Assembly (NCBI GenBank): GCA_035256645.1
Contig: DATEXU010000074.1
Location: forward strand, 1-6,096
Source: G026625185 sp035256645
GTDB taxonomy: Bacteria > Desulfobacterota > WTBG01 > JAGOGO01
Direction of reading: 5' to 3'
Length of the DNA: 6,096 bases
Shown: positions 1 to 5,939 of the stretch, piece by piece
Position numbering within the stretch: position 1 is the stretch's first letter
Layout: each line of letters begins with the position of its first letter
Made by a program: the position numbers and the translations under genes
The notes under the pieces: model-generated
Database searches by the model: none
The model's input: only the letters and a program-made list of their open reading frames with translations
Told to the model about the DNA's origin: nothing

Positions 1-774
1 ATGTTAATGTTTTTAATGACCGGGGTTTTGATTTTGAATGCCTGCGCATCAAGACAGATTCAGCAACCTCCATTGCTTCACCTCGCCTCTCCCTTATCCG
101 ATGTTGCTAAAACAGGCGGGGATATGTCTTGCTCCTTCTCCTATCTTATGGAAGGGAAAAAATACGATCTTATATCATTCGCAAACTCCCCATCATTGGT
201 GGTGTTTGAGGATGGCGGGTTGTATGCCGTGATTCCTAAAACTGAAAAGGTCCTTCTTGATCAACTTTTCACGGAGGGCATGAGGCAGGAAGAATTACCC
301 TTAGAAAAGTGCCTGGACTCGATCCACTCGTGGGTTAAAAAAAAGAAGGATCTGAATCACAATCGCTGCGAACTGGAAAACTATTCATCCTCTTTCGCGG
401 AAACTGCGGGCGCCTCGGTTATTATGGCGGCGGGGCTACCAATCCTCTTTCCCTTCATTGCAGTCGGTGCCATGGGCGATGCACTGACGACCAAACAACA
501 GGCGTTAGCCAAGACGTTGAACGACTCGTTGGCGAACTCGGATGCCTCCTTCAGCGGCTTCCTTTCACAACTTCCTAAACCAAGCTCACAAATCTCGAAA
601 GGATCATACTCCGTTAGTTTTTACAATCCGGTCCAAAGTTTTTGGACACACCCGAGTGAGTATGTTTATATTGTGGGATCATGTGACGGCAAAGTTACCT
701 GGGTTGCCTTCAATTCTTTTCAAATCCTGCAAAAATTCGTCGCTTATGAGAAAGCGAAACTATCAGCACATTGA
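1..774 (+). CDS. Putative lipoprotein of unknown function (5' end possibly outside the window)
   Basis: I do not recognise the family. The first 15 residues form a hydrophobic stretch ending in the lipobox L12-N13-A14-C15, which predicts cleavage before Cys15, lipidation and anchoring in the envelope. Residue +2 is Ala, not Asp, which in many Gram-negatives favours the outer membrane. The n-region has no Lys or Arg before the hydrophobic core, which is unusual for a signal peptide. ATG codons at 1, 7 and 16 are all in frame, so the true start may lie upstream of base 1. A second hydrophobic, Gly/Ala-rich stretch spans about residues 136-158 and could be membrane-associated. Four more Cys (44, 104, 123, 228) could form disulfides in the periplasm. 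The C-terminal third is rich in aromatic and beta-type sequence. The gene is followed directly by a repeat tract, with no clear terminator and no obvious operon partner downstream. Confidence 0.75.
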   Translation: MLMFLMTGVLILNACASRQIQQPPLLHLASPLSDVAKTGGDMSCSFSYLMEGKKYDLISFANSPSLVVFEDGGLYAVIPKTEKVLLDQLFTEGMRQEELPLEKCLDSIHSWVKKKKDLNHNRCELENYSSSFAETAGASVIMAAGLPILFPFIAVGAMGDALTTKQQALAKTLNDSLANSDASFSGFLSQLPKPSSQISKGSYSVSFYNPVQSFWTHPSEYVYIVGSCDGKVTWVAFNSFQILQKFVAYEKAKLSAH

Positions 775-782
775 GTCGACCC

Positions 783-1006
783 TTGCTCCCCGTTCCTGGT
801 TCCTTTTTTCCTTCCACGTAAATCGTGAATCGTAAAACGTAAGATGTTAAACTTCATTTTTTACTTTTTATCTTTCGCTTTTCGCGCTTCACGTATCACG
901 TGCTCACGGCGTTTATCCCCAGTATCATGCCCCTTTTCCCTTTCTCCTTAATCACTTAACCCTTAATCCATAATCCTCATTCCTCGCCCCTCGCTACTTT
1001 TTCTCC
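783..1006. repeat. Degenerate seven-base periodic repeat tract in the spacer
   Basis: The 314-base gap between the lipoprotein gene and plsC holds no credible gene. Most of it reads as degenerate seven-base units starting a few bases after the lipoprotein stop codon. From 818 the units are of the form GTAAATC then GTGAATC (6 of 7 identical). From about 853 to 901 they change to pyrimidine-rich units such as TTCACGT then ATCACGT (6 of 7). After a disturbed stretch near 902-943, units like CCTTAAT then CCATAAT, and CCTCGCC then CCTCGCT, run to about 999. Reversed and complemented, the first block gives TTTACG/TTCACG-type units resembling the second, so the array appears to switch strand near 852. 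It resembles in style the short tandem heptanucleotide repeats known from cyanobacteria and similar spacer tracts in other phyla. The function is unknown. Confidence 0.6.
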
Positions 1007-1014
1007 GGTTGATG

Positions 1015-1043
1015 TTGACTTCTTTGAGAACATAAAGTATTCA
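1015..1043 (+). promoter_or_regulatory. Possible weak sigma-70 promoter for plsC
   Basis: A TTGACT hexamer at 1015-1020 matches the -35 consensus in five of six bases. With a 17-base spacer it is followed by TATTCA at 1038-1043, which keeps only the leading TAT of the -10 consensus. It lies just after the repeat tract and about 45 bases before the plsC start, so the position is right, but the -10 box is poor. Confidence 0.35.
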
Positions 1044-1088
1044 AAAAGAGCTTAAGAGAAGATTTTTATTATTTTCCTGGAAAGAAAA

Positions 1089-1811
1089 ATGATCGTTTTA
1101 TTTCGAACCATTTTCTTTTGGAGCACGACTTTTTCATCCCTTCTTTTTCTTGTCCCTTTTCTTTTTACCCTCCAATCGCGCGCAAAAGCGATCCATTGGA
1201 TCGAACAGCGATGGGGGCGTCTTTTGTTGTTTGCCGCCGGGGTTAAAACGGAAATTCAGGGAATGGAAAAGGTTGATCCTTCCCGTTCCTACATTATCAT
1301 GGCCAACCACCAGAGCTATTTTGATATTTTTTTACTCCTTTTCTCACCGGTCCTTATCCGTTGGATGGCAAAAAAAGAGCTTTTTAAAATCCCTGTTTTT
1401 GGGAGCATATTGCGCTGGATCGGGGCGATCGAGGTTGACCGGAAAAATAAATCAAAGGCCTACCTCAGTATAAAGCAGGCAGTAGATAAAATCCGCAACG
1501 GATCAACCGTGCTTATCTTTCCCGAAGGAACCCGGAGCACAGCCGGGGAATTGCTCCCTTTTAACAAGGGCGGGTTTTCTCTGGCCATCCTTTCGGGCGC
1601 TCCGATTTTACCGATAACTATCAAGGGTTCCCGTAAAATTATGGCCAAAGGGTCTTATCGAGTTTTTCCGGGTTCGGCCACACTTTCGGTTCACGCTCCT
1701 GTGGAAACATTCGGGCTAACGCTGAAGGACCGAGCCCAGCTCCAGGGAAAAATAAAAGAAATTTTTCAAAACGATCTCAAAGATCCTTCTTCTCTGCAAA
1801 TGCATTCTTGA
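1089..1811 (+). CDS. plsC: 1-acyl-sn-glycerol-3-phosphate acyltransferase (PlsC family)
   Basis: This enzyme transfers an acyl chain to the sn-2 position of lysophosphatidic acid to give phosphatidic acid, the second acylation of phospholipid synthesis, at the inner membrane. The N-terminus (about residues 4-28) is a hydrophobic membrane segment. All four acyltransferase motifs are visible: block I NHQSYFD (73-79) with catalytic His74 and Asp79; block II around KIPVFG (100-105) to the VDR at 116-118; block III FPEGTRS (144-150), which binds the glycerol phosphate; and block IV, with prolines 172 and 175 in a PILPI segment. The length of 240 residues is normal. The ATG at 1089 has a GGAAAG ribosome-binding site four bases upstream. 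It appears to be a single-gene unit: a new promoter begins at its stop codon. Close paralogues act on other lysophospholipids, so the exact acceptor is inferred. Confidence 0.95.
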   Translation: MIVLFRTIFFWSTTFSSLLFLVPFLFTLQSRAKAIHWIEQRWGRLLLFAAGVKTEIQGMEKVDPSRSYIIMANHQSYFDIFLLLFSPVLIRWMAKKELFKIPVFGSILRWIGAIEVDRKNKSKAYLSIKQAVDKIRNGSTVLIFPEGTRSTAGELLPFNKGGFSLAILSGAPILPITIKGSRKIMAKGSYRVFPGSATLSVHAPVETFGLTLKDRAQLQGKIKEIFQNDLKDPSSLQMHS

Positions 1812-1836
1812 CAGAGGTTTTTTTTTCTTTTATCAT
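1808..1836 (+). promoter_or_regulatory. Near-consensus sigma-70 promoter for the DUF4416-yicC-remA-gmk block
   Basis: A perfect -35 hexamer TTGACA (1808-1813) is followed after exactly 17 bases by TATCAT (1831-1836), which matches the -10 consensus in five of six positions. The -35 box overlaps the plsC stop codon (TGA, 1809-1811). The spacer contains a run of nine T (1818-1826). The predicted transcript start near 1843 would leave a leader of about 70 bases before the GTG at 1915. It is the best promoter match I found in the window. Confidence 0.6.
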
Positions 1837-1914
1837 CCAAAAACCTGACTAAGATCGCGTGCGGGACGATTTTTAAAAGAAAATTTATTATTTTTTCATT
1901 CTTTTTGTTTTTCT

Positions 1915-2460
1915 GTGGGAAATCCAGCGAATCCTGTTCACGTTAAGCTTATTACCAGCTTAATCTGCCAGAAAGAAGACGCTTTTTCGAGTGTCCTCAA
2001 GGAAATGGTGAGCCATTTTGGTTTCCTTGATTTTGTCAGCGCAACAATGCCGTTTGATTTTACTGATTATTATATTGAGGAGATGGGTAAAACCCTTTGG
2101 CGGAGGATCGTGGGATTTGAAACCTTGATACATCCGGAAACGCTTTCCTCGATCAAGCTTTTAACCAATACTCTCGAAGCATCACTTTCCCCTGATCCCA
2201 AAAAGCGGACGGTGAATATTGACCCTGGGTATATGAACCGGTATCATTTGATTTTAGCCACAACCAAACCAGCGCCTCACCGCCCTTATCTCAAGGATGG
2301 CATTTACGCGGATTTGACATTAATCTACCAGGAAAAAGGCTTTAAAGACCTCCCCTGGACCTATCCTGATTATGGGTCAGCGGGTATAAAGACGCTTCTG
2401 AATGAACTCCGTCAAAAATACCTTTTTCAATTAAAAAGCTTAAAGAAAGGCTCTTCATGA
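1915..2460 (+). CDS. DUF4416 family protein
   Basis: The protein matches the DUF4416 family, whose biochemical role is unknown. The 181 residues are full length for the family. Recognisable conserved pieces, in order, are: an N-terminal strand with KLITSLI (11-17); the FGFLDFVSATMPFDFTDYY region (35-53) followed by EEMG (55-58); RTVNIDPGY (98-106); LATTKPAPHRPYLKDGIY (114-131); and FKDLPWTYPDY (143-153). No signal peptide or membrane segment is seen. The start is a GTG; no in-frame ATG precedes it, the nearest upstream stop is at 1846-1848, and the family N-terminus fits this start. The leader before it is T-rich and has no Shine-Dalgarno match. The stop codon overlaps the yicC start (ATGA), implying translational coupling. 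DUF4416 genes are commonly found beside yicC, which suggests but does not prove a linked role. Confidence 0.9.
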   Translation: MGNPANPVHVKLITSLICQKEDAFSSVLKEMVSHFGFLDFVSATMPFDFTDYYIEEMGKTLWRRIVGFETLIHPETLSSIKLLTNTLEASLSPDPKKRTVNIDPGYMNRYHLILATTKPAPHRPYLKDGIYADLTLIYQEKGFKDLPWTYPDYGSAGIKTLLNELRQKYLFQLKSLKKGSS

Positions 2461-3329
2461 AAAGCATGACCGGATATGCCCGGGCAGAAGGACGAATTGG
2501 CGACCGGCTTTGTGTCGTAGAGATCAAAACCGTTAACCACCGGTTTTTAGATATTTTTCTCAAAACCCCCAGGTCATTAGCACCCCTGGAATTATCTTTA
2601 AAAAAATATCTGGGAACCAAAATTTCCCGGGGAAGGGTTGATGCAACCATTCAAATGGAAAACGGGGCGGGGAATAACGTTCGGGTGAGCTTAAATCTCC
2701 CCCTGGCAAAAGAATATTATAAACTCATCAATAAATTAAAAGAAGACCTTGCCTTGCAGGAAAACATTTCCTTGCAGCACCTCATATCATTGCAGGATGT
2801 CCTTATCGTGGAAAAAACCGAGGACAACGTTAGCCAGGAGGAAGAAGTTAAGGTTATTGTAAATCAAGCCCTGGATTCTCTTAACGCCATGAGAGAAGCA
2901 GAAGGGGAGGCTTTAAAACAAGACCTTCAACAACGCATCACTAACATTGGCCGACTCGTTTCCGACATCGAAGCTTCCGCCTCGCAGCTGACCAATGCCT
3001 ATCGAGAAAAAATACTGAAACGTTTTCAGGATCTCCACCTCCCTTTTACCCTTGACGAACCCCGTTTTCTGACCGAGGTCTTCCTGTTGGCGGAAAGAGC
3101 GGACATCACCGAGGAGATCGTGCGGGCAAAAAGCCATCTTAAGCAATGCCAGGAGTTGCTTGGTCTTTCGGACGCCATCGGCCGCAAGCTCGATTTTACT
3201 CTCCAGGAAATAAACCGGGAAGTAAACACCATGAGCGCTAAGGCAAGTGACGCAAAAGTCTCTCAAGCCGTCATCGAGATAAAAAGCGATCTGGAAAAAA
3301 TGCGCGAGCAAGTGCAAAATGTGGAATAA
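2457..3329 (+). CDS. yicC: YicC/YloC family endoribonuclease
   Basis: YicC proteins are endoribonucleases; the E. coli member has been linked to degradation of the small RNA RyhB. The 290-residue length is typical. The N-terminal YicC domain opens with the signature MTGYAR (4-9) and continues through VNHRFLD (26-32) and SRGRVD (57-62). The middle (about 120-240) is mostly helical and charged. The C-terminal DUF1732 domain (about 242-290) carries GRKLDFTLQEINREVNTM and a SQAVIEIKSDLEKMREQVQN tail, where family members have conserved acidic residues. The start is fixed by the family N-terminus and by AAAGG six bases upstream. It overlaps the DUF4416 stop by four bases and is followed 15 bases later by remA. 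The yicC-remA-gmk order recurs in many phyla. Confidence 0.97.
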   Translation: MKSMTGYARAEGRIGDRLCVVEIKTVNHRFLDIFLKTPRSLAPLELSLKKYLGTKISRGRVDATIQMENGAGNNVRVSLNLPLAKEYYKLINKLKEDLALQENISLQHLISLQDVLIVEKTEDNVSQEEEVKVIVNQALDSLNAMREAEGEALKQDLQQRITNIGRLVSDIEASASQLTNAYREKILKRFQDLHLPFTLDEPRFLTEVFLLAERADITEEIVRAKSHLKQCQELLGLSDAIGRKLDFTLQEINREVNTMSAKASDAKVSQAVIEIKSDLEKMREQVQNVE

Positions 3330-3344
3330 AAAAGGGAGGGCGAT

Positions 3345-3617
3345 ATGGATAGAAAATTGCTAAACGTTGGGTTTGGGAATGTGGTGATGGCATCCCGGGT
3401 GGTGGCGATCATCAATCCGGGTTCATCTCCCACCAAACGCCTCAAAGAAGAAGCGAAGGAAGCAAGAAAACTCGTTGATGTGACCCAGGGAAGAAAGACC
3501 CGCTCGATCATTATCACTGATAGTGACCACGTGGTGCTGTCCGCGGTAGAGGCGGGAACAGTGGCGAACCGTCTGTTGTCGGATTCTCAAAAGGGTGGGG
3601 AAGGGAAAGAGCAATAA
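3345..3617 (+). CDS. remA: RemA-like DUF370 regulatory protein
   Basis: This small (90-residue) protein belongs to DUF370, the family of Bacillus subtilis RemA, a DNA-binding activator of biofilm matrix and osmoprotection genes that forms ring-like oligomers. Conserved family features are present: LNVGFGN (6-12), a VVAIINPGSSPTKRL segment (19-33) with a basic cluster, the LVDVTQGRKTRSIIITDS core (43-60) and VVLSAVEAGTVANRL (63-77). The last dozen residues are a polar tail. A strong ribosome-binding site, GGGAGGG, lies four bases before the ATG, the best in the window. Its stop codon shares one base with the gmk start (TAATG), so translation is probably coupled. Outside Firmicutes the target genes are unknown. 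Its place between yicC and gmk is a widespread arrangement and does not show what it regulates here. Confidence 0.96.
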   Translation: MDRKLLNVGFGNVVMASRVVAIINPGSSPTKRLKEEAKEARKLVDVTQGRKTRSIIITDSDHVVLSAVEAGTVANRLLSDSQKGGEGKEQ

Positions 3618-4225
3618 TGGAAACCGGCCTTTTATTCATCGTTTCCGGCCCTTCGGGGACGGGCAAGAGCACGCTCTGCAAAGATTTAATGAACCTCATC
3701 CCTGATATACAATTTTCCGTATCATATACAACGCGCTTGCCCCGCAAGGACGAACGACCGGACGAAGCCTACCACTTTGTTTCCCGGGAAACCTTTACTG
3801 CGATGATTGATAAAGGAGAATTTGCTGAGTGGGCGGAAATTTATGGCCACCTCTACGGTACTCCCCGGTCGGTTATTGAACAGACCCTTCGGAAAGGAAA
3901 CGATCTTCTTTTTGATATTGACGGTCAGGGCTCGCAACAACTTAAAAAAAATTATCCCCGCGCGATAACTATTTTTGTCATTCCCCCTTCAATCGCTGAC
4001 CTTGAAAAAAGATTACAGAAAAGAGAGACGGACTCCTCGACAGTAATCCAGGAGCGGGTTGCCAAAGCCTGCGCGGAGATCGCTCAAGCACGGGACTACG
4101 CTTATATTATTATCAATGACATCTACGCTCAAGCTCTTCAGGCGCTCCATTCCATTGTCTTAGCGGAGAAACACCGTGGAAAGCGCATGAAAAAATATCT
4201 AACAAATTTTGGTAAACCCCGTTAG
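3617..4225 (+). CDS. gmk: Guanylate kinase
   Basis: Guanylate kinase phosphorylates GMP to GDP with ATP in the cytosol, feeding GTP, dGTP and (p)ppGpp pools. The 202 residues are normal. The P-loop GPSGTGKST is at 11-19. The GMP-binding part includes SYTTRLPR (36-43), YHFVS (52-56) and EWAEIYGHLYGT (71-82). The DIDGQGSQQ stretch (100-108) corresponds to the usual DIDVQG motif, with Gly in place of Val. The lid region has basic residues in LEKRLQKRETDS (129-140) and Arg147, and DYAYIIINDI (160-169) is the family's terminal signature. The ATG overlaps the remA stop by one base, with AAGGG about 11 bases upstream. The last residues (Lys-Pro-Arg) and the stop codon lie at or within the left arm of an inverted repeat. 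In many bacteria rpoZ follows gmk; it is absent here. Confidence 0.98.
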   Translation: METGLLFIVSGPSGTGKSTLCKDLMNLIPDIQFSVSYTTRLPRKDERPDEAYHFVSRETFTAMIDKGEFAEWAEIYGHLYGTPRSVIEQTLRKGNDLLFDIDGQGSQQLKKNYPRAITIFVIPPSIADLEKRLQKRETDSSTVIQERVAKACAEIAQARDYAYIIINDIYAQALQALHSIVLAEKHRGKRMKKYLTNFGKPR

Positions 4226-4257
4226 AAGGATTTCACACGGAGCATTTCTAACGGGGT
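4216..4257. repeat. 12-bp perfect inverted repeat between gmk and pyrF (possible hairpin terminator or mobile hairpin element)
   Basis: The arms ACCCCGTTAGAA (4216-4227) and TTCTAACGGGGT (4246-4257) are exact reverse complements with an 18-base loop. The left arm contains the gmk stop codon (TAG, 4223-4225). The sequence AAATTTT occurs on both sides: at 4204-4210, five bases before the left arm, and at 4258-4264, directly after the right arm. The stem would form in RNA, but only four T follow, so intrinsic termination is doubtful. It could instead act in 3'-end stabilisation or be a dispersed palindromic repeat that landed at the end of gmk. Confidence 0.7.
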
Positions 4258-4291
4258 AAATTTTAATGCATCCCTTGTTCTCACGACGTTT

Positions 4292-5029
4292 ATGGAAACA
4301 CCCACAGAAAAAGCGGAAAAGAAACTCATTGTAGCGCTGGATATAGATGACCTTTCCCAGGCACGGGACCTGGTAAAAGAATTAAAACACTCGGTTGGCC
4401 TTTTTAAGGTCGGCCATCAATTATTTACCCGCTCTGGGCCTACAGCCGTTGCCATGGTCCACGAAGAGGGGGGCAGAGTATTCCTCGATTTAAAATACCA
4501 TGACATTCCCCATACGGTAAAAAATGCAATCGAAGCGGCCGTGGCTTTAAAAATTGCCATGCTCAATGTTCATACCGCCGGCGGAAGAGCAATGATGAAA
4601 GCCGCTGCCGAAGCTGCCCGCTCCAAAGCCCGCACGATCGCCGTTACTCCGCCGATTCTCTTGGGTGTTACCGTGCTCACCAGCCTTTCAGACGCTGACC
4701 TCGCTGACGTCGGCATTCATTCTCCTGTTGCCGAAGAAGTTGCCCGCTTAGCGGCGCTTGCCTGTGCCTCAGGACTCAACGGAGTCGTCGCCTCACCTCA
4801 TGAGATTTCCCTTATAAGAAAGGTCTGCCCGGCGGGATTTCTCATTGTTTCTCCGGGGGTACGACCGCCGGACGCCGTGGAAGATGATCAGAAGCGGGTT
4901 CTTACTCCCCGCGAAGCAATACACGCGGGCGCGGATTTCTTAGTGATCGGCCGGCCGATCCTTCAGGCCTCGGATCCGAAAATCGCGGCCCAAAAGATCG
5001 TAGACGATATGGCCCGCGCTCTTGCATAA
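4292..5029 (+). CDS. pyrF: Orotidine 5'-phosphate decarboxylase
   Basis: PyrF decarboxylates OMP to UMP, the last step of de novo pyrimidine synthesis, in the cytosol, using a TIM-barrel fold. The 245-residue length is standard for the PyrF type I family. The active-site residues are visible: Asp17 in ALDIDD, Lys39 in FKVGHQLF, and the catalytic charged network Asp66-x-Lys68-x-x-Asp71 in DLKYHDIPHTV (66-76). The phosphate-binding part shows VTVLTS (126-131), SPGVRP (187-192) and the closing IGRPI (219-223). The ATG at 4292 fits the family N-terminus, but no clear Shine-Dalgarno precedes it. It begins 66 bases after gmk, with a perfect inverted repeat in between, so its transcription may be reduced or separate. 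Sixteen bases separate its stop from the preferred rlmB start. Its role beside gmk is consistent with a nucleotide-synthesis cluster. Confidence 0.98.
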   Translation: METPTEKAEKKLIVALDIDDLSQARDLVKELKHSVGLFKVGHQLFTRSGPTAVAMVHEEGGRVFLDLKYHDIPHTVKNAIEAAVALKIAMLNVHTAGGRAMMKAAAEAARSKARTIAVTPPILLGVTVLTSLSDADLADVGIHSPVAEEVARLAALACASGLNGVVASPHEISLIRKVCPAGFLIVSPGVRPPDAVEDDQKRVLTPREAIHAGADFLVIGRPILQASDPKIAAQKIVDDMARALA

Positions 5030-5045
5030 CGATCCTTTTTTGTGC

Positions 5046-5786
5046 ATGGAAGATAAAATCTTTGGCATAAATCCTATCCTGGAAATTCTTAAGTCCACCC
5101 CCGAACGGGTCCAGCAGGTCTATTTACCCGTGGGGGATCTTAAAGATAAAAAAGCCCTGATTTATTCTCTTGCCCGACACCATAATATCAAGGTGCATCG
5201 TATCCCCGCATCCAAGTTTTCTTTTTTCGTGGGGAATGTGTCTCATCAGGGTGTCGTTGGAATAATCTCGTCGTATGCCTACCAATCCTTAGAAACACTT
5301 CTGGAAAACTGGCGCAGGACAAAGGAAAAAGCGCTTTTTTTGATTTTAGACGGAGTCGAAGATCCCCGGAACTTTGGGGCGATGGTGCGAAGCGCCCATA
5401 TTGCGGGTGTCCACGGAGTCATCGTCGCCAAGCACCGGTCAGCTCCGATCAATGAAGCGGCGTTTAAAGCGTCAGCCGGCGCCTTTGCTCACACCCCGGT
5501 CTGCCGGGTGACCAATATTGCCTCGACCTTAGAAACCTTAAAAAAGGAAGGCGTCTGGATTGTTGGGACGGATGCGAGCGCTGAGCAATCTCTTTATTCA
5601 ATTGATTTAACGATGGATGTGGCGGTGGTCATTGGTGGTGAGGGAAAAGGCATGCACCAGCTGGTTAAAAAACACTGTGACTTTCTGCTCTCTATCCCCA
5701 CGCGCGGAAAAATCAATTCCTTGAATGCTTCGGTTGCGGCTGCCGTAGTGCTCTATGAGATTATCCGCCAGCGCCATTTCGGTTAA
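5046..5786 (+). CDS. rlmB: RlmB-type 23S rRNA (guanosine-2'-O-)-methyltransferase, SpoU/TrmH family
   Basis: RlmB methylates the 2'-O of a conserved guanosine in 23S rRNA (G2251 in E. coli) with S-adenosylmethionine. The N-terminal substrate-binding domain (about 3-78) starts IFGINPILEIL and ends SHQGVVGI (66-73). The SPOUT knot domain has motif 1 LDGVEDPRNFGAMVRSA (101-117, with Asn109 and Arg115), motif 2 VIGGEGKGM (195-203) and motif 3 SIPTRGKINSLNASVAAAVV (216-235). I chose the ATG at 5046, giving 246 residues, because homologues begin close to this point. A longer reading from TTG at 5022 would overlap pyrF and add eight non-conserved residues. No Shine-Dalgarno is evident before either start, so translation may depend on coupling to pyrF, 16 bases upstream. 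Specificity for G2251 rather than another SpoU target is inferred from the substrate-binding domain. Confidence 0.94.
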   Translation: MEDKIFGINPILEILKSTPERVQQVYLPVGDLKDKKALIYSLARHHNIKVHRIPASKFSFFVGNVSHQGVVGIISSYAYQSLETLLENWRRTKEKALFLILDGVEDPRNFGAMVRSAHIAGVHGVIVAKHRSAPINEAAFKASAGAFAHTPVCRVTNIASTLETLKKEGVWIVGTDASAEQSLYSIDLTMDVAVVIGGEGKGMHQLVKKHCDFLLSIPTRGKINSLNASVAAAVVLYEIIRQRHFG

Positions 5787-5834
5787 ATCCACTCGCTTTT
5801 CAGTCGCGAAAAAAATGTGGTAATTGCAGGATGT

Positions 5835-5939
5835 ATACCAAGTTGCATTCAAAAGCAGATCGAGGCGGCGACGAGGAATCGACGTCGAGGAGTATGACGA
5901 GGAGACAACAAAGATATGCAAATGAAGGCGACTTGGTAT
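5835..5939. repeat. MITE-like element with imperfect terminal inverted repeats
   Basis: The left end (5835-5856) and the reverse complement of the right end (5918-5939) agree at 17 of 22 positions, with the outermost nine bases (ATACCAAGT / ACTTGGTAT) identical. The 61-base interior is purine-rich and internally repetitive: GACGAGGA occurs at 5870-5877 and 5896-5903, and CGAGGAG at 5886-5892 and 5898-5904. It has no coding potential I trust. The element fills the junction between the convergent rlmB and aroK genes, and its right tip touches the aroK stop codon (minus strand, 5939-5941). No certain target-site duplication is visible. A structured transcript working as a bidirectional 3' end is another reading. 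Confidence 0.6.

Noticed and set aside
542..835. Plus-strand open frame of 97 codons overlapping the lipoprotein gene
   Set aside because: It lies mostly inside the lipoprotein gene in another frame and ends in the repeat tract, with no recognisable domain.
891..908. CACGTG palindrome and neighbouring CACG copies as an operator
   Set aside because: They are explained by the seven-base periodic tract and do not sit at a promoter.
1792..1826. Intrinsic terminator after plsC
   Set aside because: The T-run is good, but the stem is only five base pairs with a 15-base loop, so I mention it as a possibility and do not call it.
1837..1914. Riboswitch or structured leader before the DUF4416 gene
   Set aside because: The leader is short and T-rich, with only a four-base stem (ATCG/CGAT); no known riboswitch pattern is visible.
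2913..3317. Minus-strand open frame of 134 codons opposite yicC
   Set aside because: It is antisense to a well-supported gene and reads as a shadow of its codons, without a family match or a ribosome-binding site that I can see.
5022..5045. Upstream TTG start for rlmB
   Set aside because: It would overlap pyrF and add residues not seen in the family; ATG at 5046 matches the usual N-terminus.
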